Source: Phlebotomus papatasi (lineage: Eukaryota; Arthropoda; Insecta; Diptera; Psychodidae). Taken from it: a stretch of 64,000 nucleotides of DNA. The translations under genes and the position numbers were made by a program. Positions 21,964 to 32,000 of the stretch are shown here, one piece after another. Location of the stretch: assembly GCF_024763615.1 (NCBI RefSeq), contig NC_077224.1, positions 56,306,712 to 56,370,711 on the forward strand. The letters are read 5' to 3'. The notes beneath the pieces are model-generated. The model was not told where the DNA came from, made no database searches, and saw only the letters and a list, made by a program, of their open reading frames with translations. Each line of letters opens with the position of its first letter. Position 1 is the first letter of the stretch.

Positions 21964-24900
21964 ATGGACAGTCCCACGGAGAGTGAGAGCAAAAGTCTGC
22001 AGTACTGGAAAGATCGAGCCACATACTGGAAGCATGAACTGGATGAGTTCACGGAGAGTAGTCATCAGCTGGAGCAGGAATTGGAATATTCGCTGAAGCA
22101 GAAGGAAGAACAAATTCGGGATCTTCGACTGAAGTTGAATAAGCAGCAGCAAGACAATGAAATGCTGCGCCTCAAGATGATTAAATGCGAGAATGAGATC
22201 ACGCAGATGGAATCTAGGTATCAGTCAGAACGAAAGGATAAGGAAGAGCTGGCAAAGTATATGCGAGAGCTAGAACAGAAGAATGATGATCTTGAAAGGG
22301 CACACAGGATTGTCACGGAAACTGTGGCGGAATTTGAGAGATCCCTGAACAGGGAATACGAGAAGAATGTGATGCTAGAGGTGGAGTTCGAGATGGAAAA
22401 GGAGAGTGCTCAGGAGCAATTGCAGCGACTGATGGATGAAACGAGAGACCTGAAGCAGGAACTCAAAATCCGCCAGAGACCAATTGGCAACAATAATGCT
22501 CAGTTGGAGGGCAGTGTCTCGTCAGAAACTCAGACGACACCACGTTCCAGAGCAGCAGACATTGCAGCTGCTGTTCAGGCCTGTCCAGATTCCCAATCTC
22601 GCCGAGACAATTCCATAAAACGTAAGATATCTTTTGCCTATGCCACCGTCAAAAGATCCTTCAGACCTGCATGCATTTTCCCGAAATAATTTGCATTAAG
22701 ACAAAAAAAAAAGACAGAGAAAAGAAAGCCATTAAAGTGCCATCAAGTGACCTCCTCAATTCCTGGTCTCTTGCACTTGAGTATTAAGCACAGTTTTAAT
22801 AAATTCTTTTGTTTCTTTTTACACATTAGACAAAATAAATGCACCATAGACTCTTTTGGTCTAAATTGCTACCTCTTTTATTTTTTCTTTTACTTTCCTT
22901 GTGTGTTTATGTTTGATCCTGACCAATTTCTGTGTTATTTGGCTCCTGAGATGTGGAAATTCTTATTTTCCAGAGAGCACCACATCGACAATGGGATCAG
23001 CAGATCGCCTGAAAAATGGAAATGCACTACCATCAAGCACCAGGACAACAGCTCTGGCCATTGTGGCAGATCTCCTGCGTCGAGTCAATGTACGTGTTCT
23101 CTTTTTCCTTTAAACTTTTCCTCTGCTGGGCAGTTTTCTTTTAAGGATTTTGAACTTCTGTTGTGGTGTCGGATTTTTTTTTTGGGGATTTTGGGTTTGG
23201 ATTTGTTCTGGCCAGGAAGAGCACTATAGAATGCACAGATAAGCTTCCAGAAGTCCCTCAAGAGCTGTGATTCTCAGAACAACCATTCAGATATTTTTTC
23301 TTCTCATTTTTGGAGGATTTCTTCGAATCTCATGAAGCATATGCCTCACGTGGAAATTTTATACCTAATCAAGTGCTCTTAGCTCCCTCTGCTGGTGGGC
23401 GAATTAAGATTGAATGTTATAAAAAGTTGAAGAGGTCGAAACGCATTTCTAGAATTTTTTTAATTCGAAAGAAAAAGGACTAGCTAAGAAGAATTAGAAT
23501 TTTAAACGGCTTATGGCCCCTACATGCTTGACAAATTTATGTCCATATTATTGAAGCAAATTGCCTGCGCTCTCGTAAACTATCAGATATGGACATAAAT
23601 TTCTCTAATGTATAGGGGCCATTATGAAAAATTCATATAATTTCATCGCAAAATTGAACTTTTTTTTACATTTTCGTTATAGTTACCATAAAATTTAAAA
23701 AAATTAAAAGAAATTGAGGTTGGCTTTTCATAATGAGAAGCTCGGCTGATTCATTAAAATCAGTTTAAAATGCCTCAATATATTTTTAATTGATTGGCCT
23801 TTATGATCTCTACACACTAGAGAAATTTATGTCCATATTTGGGAGTTTATCCTACACGTAAGCGTAGGCAATTTGCTTTAATATGGTTCTTAGCGTGTAG
23901 AGGTCATAAAGGCCAGGGGAGGAATGATAACTTTTCGATATTATCGAATCGATAGTGTCGATAAATTTATACATCTGCTAGATTAAGAAAATATCGACTG
24001 TTTTCGCATTATTGGGCCATTTATTGTAATACTTTTAAAAGAATGTGACCTTTGAAAAATATCCAATAGTTACAAAAAGTGCAGCTATTGTTCAAACTTT
24101 TCAGAATCGAGAGTCGATGTCGATACTATAGAAAAAAAGTTATCATGTCACCTCTGGTTTGTTCCATTTCTCTTTCAAAGATCACCCAGTAACTTTTTGT
24201 GGAAAAAATTGGAAATAAATGACATACATTTAACTGAAAATTACAAAACAAAAACAAAAATCGTGGTAAAAACATTTTCTAGCTAATGAAATACATATAT
24301 AAAGGAAATTTTTATAGGGTTTGAAGTGTAATAAGCAGCCTTGAAATTTAATTAAATGAACAAAATTTTTCAAGAAATGATTATAATGGGACCTTAACGG
24401 AACTCAGAATTAGACTCATTACATAATTCAAGATGGTGGAGCTGGAGCTTTTTTCTCGACAGTGGCTCCAACCCACGGACAATCCTACATAGATATATTC
24501 GAAAGCTTTATTTTCTGGTAAATGAACGCATCCCTTTTTGAAAAAATTGTAGTTTTTTCAATAAATTTGTCTAATGGCCCCTACACACCAGAGAAAGTTA
24601 TGTCCATATTTGACAGCTTTTCCTATGCAAGCGTGAGTAATTTGCTTTAATATGGACATAAATTTCTGAAGTGTATAGAGGTCAATAAAGAAGTCTTGAA
24701 ACTTCATGTAAGGAAAGTATTGGCCTTTTGACAGTATTGTATGATATTTATGTCATAAATGAACATTTTGAAATTTAATAATAATAATAATGCTGGCACA
24801 GCATCCCATACAGGAACTAAACCTTCCCGCAAGGAAATTTCTACACATGCATTATTATTTTTTCTTAAACGGAATGAGATTGTTAGTCCTATGCCCCGTA

Positions 24901-27107
24901 AAATCAAATTCAGTGATCAGTAGATGCAATCCGAATCATCCAAACACTTATCGCCGGGAAATATTCTTGATGACCTAAAGAAGATTCGAACTCGGGATAC
25001 TTGAATCATACAACGAGTGCCCTACCATTACTTGACCCATTGAGTGCCCATTGTGAAGTATATTGCGTCAAAATACGTCAAAATGATTAAACTTGATGAA
25101 AACTTTGATTGGTTTTTTTTTTAATAATGGTGTCTACACACTAGAAGCAATTTTCGTCAAAAATTGCCTTTTTTAAATAATGCTGACGTTTCTGCCTACA
25201 AGGATAGGGGAAATTTTCTTTTAAAAAAGCATTTTTTTTTAAATAAATTGCTCCTAGTGTGTAGAGGCCTTAATGTGCGAGCCGTCAATATTCACATTGA
25301 AATAATTTGTTTACATCTAGGAAAAGTAAATGTCAAAATTTCTTCGATAATGTCTAATATGGACAGAAATTTCTCTAATATTTATGTAGAACCTTTTATG
25401 GCCTCTACACACTAGGAGCAATTTCTTTAAAAAAATGCCCTTTTAAAGAAAATTTCCCCTATTTTTGTAGGTAGAAACGTCATAGTTTTTTTTAAAGGCA
25501 TTTTTTGACAAAGCTCTTTATAATGCAAAATCATATCACAACTAAGACAAACCGTGGCAAATTTAAGCATATTTGCTTCAATCAATAATCAGAATCAAAT
25601 CTGGAAAATGACAACAATTTTTTTTCAAAATTAACTGGTGCCCGAATTAAACAGTATCCCGATCCTAAAAGAGCCGAATTAGCGAGAGTCTACTGCAAGG
25701 GGTAACTCATATTGAGAAACCCTCGTCAATTGTCCGAGCAACGCTTCGCGAAACCCGAGAAACCCACTTTTTGCATCGCGAAACCCAAGAAAACCAATTT
25801 CTACATCGCGAAACCGGAGAAACACAATTTCTGCATCGCGAAACCCGAGAAACCTAAAAATTGCATCACGAAACCCGAGAAACCCAATTTCTACATCGCG
25901 AAACCGGAGAAACACAATTTCTGCATCGCGAAACCCGAGAAATCCACTTTTTGCATCGCGAAACCCGAGAAACCCAATTTCTGCATCGCGAAACCCGAGA
26001 AACCCAAAAATTGCATCACGAAACCCGAGAAACCCACTCTGTGCATCGCGAAACCCGAGAAACCCACTTTTTGCACCGCGAAACTCGAGGAACCCAGTGT
26101 CTGCGTCGCGAAACCCGAGAAACCAGAAACACTTGTCAGAAAAAATGGAAATGAGTTACCCCTTGGTCTACTATAATTTTGTTCAAAATATTTTTGACAT
26201 TTTCTCCTGTACAAATGATTCCCTTCAAAAATCAATTTTTGACGAAAATGTCATGCAATGTGTAGAAGCCTTTTGCTCAGGGAAAAGAATGTTGGAATAT
26301 TTTAAGTATTTCTAATGAGTCAATAATTTTTCAGATGGTCCAAATGCCCTCAAAGGCTTAATGTATTTCCAGAGCAATAAATATCAGAATATTGCCTCTT
26401 TTCTTTAAGAGTTCTAGCAATAAAAAATACCATAATGAAGATATTCTTGGCAATGGAATGATTGTAAAAAAAAGAGAATCACAGCTTAATGATGAATCCT
26501 TGGATAAAATTCCCCTTTGCATGCCTTTTTGTAAATGTGCTGGAGATTATAGAAGCCACCTTTGCAGCTCGAGAGCAAATTGCTGTGCTCAACTTGCAAG
26601 AGATTTCGGTGTTCGTGTGTCGTTGATCCATCAAATCCAATTCCTCCACACACTTCCCCCACAGAGAATGCATCAGATGAGACGAGATCGAGCAATTGGT
26701 TTCTGGAAAGAATCCAACAGACAACTAGTCGTTTAAATAAGGTTTGACCTCGCCAATCTTGCTCACGCCACTAACCCCCCATCAATATTGGCTTCTCTCA
26801 AAGGGAATGCCCTCATTTGGATCTAACGACACTCGAGATTTCCTACAAACAAAACAAAAAAACTCTTTCCTGATGACTAATTATTTCGCAAGAATTTCTT
26901 GTCACACACATTCTAACAAAAATGCCTGGTTTTCTGTGTGTCATGATGAATTTTTGCAAGAATGTCCTGCTAATGCCTCTGCCCTGAATTTATTTCCAGA
27001 CGATCGATGCCACGCTTAAGGAGCTGAAACAACAGCCCAGATCCACAGAAGAGAGTCTTCAAGTCACGAAAACAGCCTCATGTGATAACAATATTCATAT
27101 AAAGTGA
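21964..27107 (+). CDS. nudE: Nuclear distribution protein nudE (NDE1/NDEL1)
   Basis: Dynein/Lis1 adaptor acting at centrosomes, kinetochores and in nuclear positioning. Exons 21964-22621, 22974-23089, 26553-26741 and 27000-27107 stay in frame and give 356 residues. The N-terminus (SLQYWKDRATYWKHELDEF) and a long coiled coil to about residue 165 are characteristic; the EFTESSHQLEQELE segment is the dynein/Lis1-binding coil. The conserved C-terminal block ALAIVADLLRRV is in exon 2 and QLESKLLCSTC in exon 3. An in-frame ATG 57 bp upstream exists, but 21964 fits the family start. The exon 3 donor (GGTTTGACC) is weak, so the last 99 residues are less certain. The 3.5-kb intron 2 holds MITEs and a 30-bp minisatellite. 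Confidence 0.93.
23512..23630. repeat. Foldback MITE, GGCCCCTACA family, copy 1
   Basis: About 115 bp with ends tggcccctacatgcttgac and its complement. The arms contain aaatttatgtccatat. Copies 2 and 3 are at 23799-23912 and 24571-24690, all inside nudE intron 2. Confidence 0.7.
23799..23912. repeat. Foldback MITE, GGCCCCTACA family, copy 2
   Basis: The same arms (ctctacacactagagaaatt, tatgtccatat) with a right arm ending tgtagaggtcataaaggcc. It abuts the GATCGATA-rich inverted repeat that follows. Confidence 0.6.
23913..24167. repeat. Inverted-repeat element rich in ATCGATA words
   Basis: The ends CCAGGGGAGGAATGATAACT and, in reverse, CCAGAGGTGACATGATAACT are inverted repeats. The arms contain several TATCGA/ATCGATA words that resemble DREF-binding octamers (TATCGATA), but none is a perfect match in the left arm. 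Probably a MITE of about 255 bp. Confidence 0.55.
24571..24690. repeat. Foldback MITE, GGCCCCTACA family, copy 3
   Basis: Ends atggcccctacacaccagag and, at the right, tgtatagaggtcaat. Central words tgtccatatttgacagcttt and atatggacataaatttct are in inverted order. Confidence 0.65.
24955..25035 (-). repeat. tRNA-like (SINE-type) fragment
   Basis: On the minus strand, a box-A-like TCAAGTAATGGTAGGG and a box-B-like GAGTTCGAATC are spaced as in a tRNA gene, but the arms do not pair into a full cloverleaf. Most likely a tRNA-derived SINE head or a decayed tRNA. Confidence 0.35.
25127..25272. repeat. CTACACATTGGGAGC-family MITE
   Basis: Ends tgtctacacactagaagcaa and ctcctagtgtgtagaggcc. Same interior words (ctgacgtttctgcctacaag) as the inner copy at 7665-7808. 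A truncated relative follows at 25396-25525. Confidence 0.65.
25396..25525. repeat. Truncated CTACACATTGGGAGC-family MITE
   Basis: The left arm (ggcctctacacactaggagc) and middle (cctatttttgtaggtagaaa) are present. The right arm stops after tttttgacaaagctc without the terminal inverted end. Confidence 0.5.
25741..26127 (+). repeat. 30-bp minisatellite, about 13 units, nudE intron 2
   Basis: Tandem units of 30 bp with consensus near GCGAAACCCGAGAAACCCAA followed by tttctgcatc. Variants (gaaaccggagaaacac; aaaaattgcatcac) recur at 90- and 150-bp spacing, so a higher-order pattern exists. Because 30 is a multiple of 3 and the unit lacks stops in several frames, long frames appear on both strands (decapeptide AKPEKPNFCI in one). 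These are by-products of the repeat and not evidence of a gene. It lies inside the spliced-out nudE intron 2. Confidence 0.85.
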
Positions 27108-27790
27108 ACAGCTCGCCCGGATGGCTGTTGCTCAGCAGTATAACATGATGAATTTCAATCGAGAGAGAATAATCCAGAGAAGCCCATATTTATTTTATTT
27201 TTTTTTTATTTAATAAATCACACTCACACCCAAATTGGAATTTTTTCGAAGACTTCCTCAAACACTTTGCAAAGTTGTAGTGTAGTACAAAAGTAAGATA
27301 GAGAGATGAACGAGGATGAGTATTGGCAAATAAATAGAAAAATTGCTGGAAAAAAGAATGGATTTTGAAGAGAGCATGAAAAATTTCGGCGGGAAACAGT
27401 CTGGAAAATTGCAATCTGGAATGCTTTCCAGTTAACGGTTGTTCTGTTCAAATTAATTTCCATTTTCTGTTGTCAGCGCCGCCTCCTGGGAATTTAGTGT
27501 ACTTTGTGAAGTTTGTTCACCTAGGAAAAAAATCAAAATATTGCATTTTTGAGCAATTTTTACCATTTTTTAGGTATTTTTACACAGTCGTATAGCATAG
27601 ATTGAGACCAAGGAAGACACAGGTATCGAAATATACCCAAAAGTGCTCTGTGAAAAGGTCACAAGTCAGGAAGTGAAAGTGATCTCGAAAGTGAGGTTAA
27701 GTGTATGTATGTTTTCACTTTTCACGGAGGCTGATTTTTTCTATCAAATTGCCCTTTTATTTGCAATTTACAACAAGACACGCAATTGAA

Positions 27791-28840
27791 ATGGGCGGAG
27801 ATAGTAAACCAGGTGAGTAAGCGATACGCTTAGTAGATTTACACATCTTCCGGCCTTGAGGATCACCTTGAAACAAACCCAATTTTGCCTTCAGAAATTG
27901 CAAAGGACGCTAAGGATGTTGATCCTGAGATGTCCACGAGGAAATCTTTGATTATTCTTGCCACTATCTTTATTAGCAGTCTCGTGGCTATGTTTTATGT
28001 CTATCTCATGTTTCCTGAGCTTGAAGAGTGAGTAAAAAACCTTCCCTTTTCTATAGAAATCAGGTCAAATTGGTATTCCGGGTATTCCTCTCTCTCTTCC
28101 AGTTCTGAAAAGGAGCATCTGCGAATCCCTTGGGATATCGAAGATGCGAAGCTGTTAGGCCTGGTGCTAGATCGCTACAAAGATCGTTACTATTTCGAAG
28201 TGATGTTCGGAATAATCCTCACTTATATATTGTATCCTTTTATTAATTCCCAGAACACTGGGAATGCAAATTCTTCCCAATTATTTCTTGTAAACTTTCT
28301 TAACAAATTTATTTGGGACATTTTTGGAACAGTTTGCAGACATTTGCCATTCCAGGATCCCTATTTCTCTCAATTCTCAGTGGATTCCTATTTAATTTTC
28401 CCACCGCTCTCATCCTGGTGTGCTTCTGCTCAGCCCTGGGGGCCACACTGTGTTACCTACTTTCGCAGCTTGCTGGTCGACGTCTCGTGAGACGCTTCTT
28501 ACCCGAGAGAGCAGCCACCTGGTCCCGACAGATTGATAAGCATCGAGATAATTTGCTAAGCTACATGCTCTTCCTCCGAATGACACCATTCCTGCCCAAT
28601 TGGTTCATCAATTTAGTGGCACCGGTGATAGGAGTGCCACTCTTCCCCTTCGCCTTTGGCACCTTCCTCGGAGTTGCTCCGCCTTCAGTAATTGCCATTC
28701 AGGCCGGGAAGACTCTTCACACTATGACGAGCTCTAGTGATGCATTCTCCTGGACATCCATGGGTATCCTGGCAGCAACAGCAATTCTCTCCTTGGTTCC
28801 TGTTTTCCTCAAAAACAAACTCAAAGCGAAAATTGAGTGA
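27791..28840 (+). CDS. stas: TMEM41B/stasimon, VTT-domain ER lipid scramblase
   Basis: ER membrane phospholipid scramblase needed for autophagosome and lipoprotein formation; in flies, stasimon is an SMN-dependent gene. Exons 27791-27812, 27895-28027, 28103-28231 and 28333-28840 give 263 residues. The first coding exon is 22 bases. Family signatures: YIFLQTFAIPGSLFLSILSG (bridging exons 3 and 4), LGATLCYLLSQLAGRRLV, FLRMTPFLPNWFINLV and FGTFLGVAPPSVIAIQAGKT. These form the VTT domain with its re-entrant loops. An N-terminal membrane segment follows the short MGGDSKP leader (about residues 23-45). The C-terminus is lysine-rich (KNKLKAKIE), an ER-retention-like tail. The match is better to TMEM41B than to TMEM41A. 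Confidence 0.95.
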
Positions 28841-29062
28841 ACTCTCCACAAAGATCTCCCCTAATTCCCCTCTCCCTCCCTTGAATCCACACCAAATGTA
28901 TTTTAGTCGAATTGGCAAGAGATGAACACGTGAGTTTGTCCCTTAACTAGAGAAAAATATATATATTTTGAATTTGTTGATGTATAAATGTGCTTTGGAG
29001 TCGTGTGAGATGAGTTTTCTTTTTTGCTGGCAATCACGAATTGAGCAAGGACTAGGTGAATT

Positions 29063-32000
29063 TTAGCAGTAGGAGCCAACGTAGGCAATCGACGGCGCCG
29101 TGGTGAATTCGTCCGGAACAGATATTGGGCGCCAATACCACCAATCGTAAATTACTGCAAGAAAAATCAATGAAAACGTTAATCAGCTTACGGTAAGTGA
29201 CATTCTCAAGGTGGACAACCTTATCAATATCAAAGAGTTAAGTCAAAGTGCAACAAAAATGTAAAATCTATCAAAACATCACTTGTACAAGTTTGAGAAA
29301 CTTGAAATGATCCAAAAAATATGATTTTGTTAAAATATAAGTTCTAGATGTTCTGCCTAATGTTGTAACTTTTTTAGAGCCTAACTAGAAATCAGCCAAA
29401 TATAGTTTCTGATTTTTACGACAGCAACAGATATTTCCAAAACACAGATAAAACAGGTAAATCGTAATGGGAAACACGGAAATTTATCTCAAAACTTGGA
29501 AAATACAAAAAAAAAAAAACGAAAGATATCAAAGAGTAAATACATTCAAGTATTTTGTAGTCTATTTGAGAGAAATCCCCTGTGAGTATGCAAATTTTCT
29601 AAATGCATAATGCCAGTTCACGCGGTTTTTTTCGCTCGCGAATATGTGCATTAATTCCGGGACGGAACTCGTCCCTGTAAAAAACAATTGAAAATGAATG
29701 AATGTAAAAACAAATCCAAGGAACACTGAAGGTTTCTAGGAACCTAGGAATATTTTTAATAACACTGAAACATTACCAGGAACAAGGATTCTAAAAACAC
29801 GTAGCAAATTAGAAATAAATGATTAATGAACTGTGAAAGAAACACAAAAACAGTAACACTGAAATATTTTTCGTAGCACAGAAACGATTTTAAAATAAGA
29901 AACATGAAAGCATCTATAAGAAACGCTTTAACGCATTTAAGGAACACTTTTCTTCCATTTTAAACGCATTTATTGGCCGTTGTTGAGTGCTCTCCCCCTT
30001 ATCCGAAGTTACTTTCTTCAATTGATCGAAACTCAGGACAATTTGGAGGGTTTATCTGTTTTGATACTGTTAGATCCGTCAGGCGGAACCCTTAAGACAA
30101 TCGTGTGGATGAGCGCCTTGGCGGCCAGAGGTTTATTCAGAACCCTCAGCGTTCCTCCGGTTCCTCCTAACAATTTAATCCCTACGACGATCCAACATGA
30201 TCTAAATCTCAAAGCTAATCCTCTTTACGATACCCCTCCCAAAGCGGTAACTCACAGGCTAATGCCCTAGACAGACACATTTACGACTAAAGTCCGGAGA
30301 CGGCTAAGCTCGTTCAGGCAAGTTAGTTTCTAACACACTACGAACTACGAACGAGGTTTAGCATTCAATGGTATCTACAAAACATAGCTTTTGTGCGTTT
30401 TTATGCAGATATTTTTATTGCAATGTAGGGGAATCGGGGGCACTACCAAACACGGGGTAGCACCAAACACTGCAATTTTTTAATCAGATATTCGACTTCA
30501 GAAGACAAAACTCATAGAAATTTATACGCGCTTTAGGGATGTTTGTCCTCTGAAGAAATGGTCGGGATAGTCTTAGTAGCTTAGACACAAAAATTAGTAT
30601 TCGGTGGTGCCCCAGTTCCCCCTACATGTACTCTATTAGAAACTATTTCTAAACTTATATCTCATCAGTTCACGTGCTGGAATAAATTATTGTTAATTAG
30701 ACTTATTTGTGCAGTGGAAACTATCTCGCGACTTAACACAATTTAGGCAATTCTAGTGAATAATTTGTAATGTTATAGTGAGTTGTGAAGTAAATTTACA
30801 AGTATTTTTATGTTCAAAAGAGATTACTGTATTTCAGTAGAAATATCAGCATAAAAAGTTATGTTTTGTGTGTGGCATTAAATGTTAAGTCGCGTTTGTA
30901 GTGTGTCAGGAACTGACTTGGATCTGAACGAGATTAGTTGTTTCTGGACTTTAGTCGTAAGTGTGTCCAGCACATAATACTATAGGAATGCTATTCGGAG
31001 AAATCGGCGCCGCTCAGAAAGACATCTATGATGTCAATTCAAATACCAGCGGGAGGTTTAAACGTTGAGGGAAGCTATAGTGCTAACAATAATAAACCGA
31101 GCATATTAGGCTTATGCCATTGTATAACTGATTTCAAGTAGTAACATTAACCAAATCAGGTCAAAACATAAACTTATTCATTTATTGGTGTAAGAATGGT
31201 AAAATCTTTAATAATAAGTAATAAAAAGTAATAGAAAGTAATAAAAAGCATTCTTTGAGGTGAAGATTTTATATTATTGTTGAAGATTTAAAGAAAGGCT
31301 ACATGTTTTGCTTATGTCTGCATATCTCTTGCTAAATCACAACATTCCTTGCACATTTTTCAGTCAAGACGAATTTATACTAGACTGGTACATCACCACG
31401 CTCAGTCGAAATGTTAAACTTTTGACCAGAAAGTTGCTGAAAGTTTGTTTTTATTATAGGTTTCATCGTCTATTAAAATACATCCGTTGAATTTTGTCAA
31501 AATTCATTCGTACAGAAATCTTGAACATTTTTGGTTACTAAATTCTACTTCAAGGGCCGGTTTGGATGTTTACGAATCAGTAAAACCTATAACTTTCTTT
31601 TGCTAGGAGTTTCTTTTGCATGGTATCTTCTAATCCTAATGATATTTTGGATGTAAGTACCAGGGCTAGTTTAAACGCAATTCAGTACTTTTCAGTTTTT
31701 TCTACACTTGGATTCTCCTTATAGCTCAAGAACTATGCTACATTTAATTATGATTGCCGAGCGGGGAAATCAGAATGTTGAAAATAAAGGAAGGCTTGTT
31801 TCTTTCAATGTCCACTTTATTCTATCCAAAGTTGTGTTACTATATCTTATATAACTTTTGAGCCACTGCTCAAGATCTCTGTAATTCAATAGCAAGAATA
31901 ATGTGATCACCAGTTCTTTGCGGTTCATTAATGAATTCTCTGAAATTTCACCCTTTCAACTGATTTTGTGTTCCTAAATGCGGAAGGCGATAAAAATATC

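Larger units (their letters stand above)
30000..31085. repeat. Older repeat split by a foldback MITE
   Basis: Segments 30000-30259 and 30978-31085 together match the uninterrupted sequence at 57530-57840. Shared words include ttagatccgtc, cctacgacgatccaacatga, gtaattcacagctaatact and gatgtcaattcaaata. The split is caused by the MITE at 30263-30974. The nature of the older repeat is unknown. Confidence 0.65.

Noticed and set aside
25712..26235. Long repeat-rich open frames on both strands as a repetitive protein gene
   Set aside because: They are a by-product of a 30-bp unit without stops; several frames are open at once, there is no start context or splice link, and the array lies inside a nudE intron.
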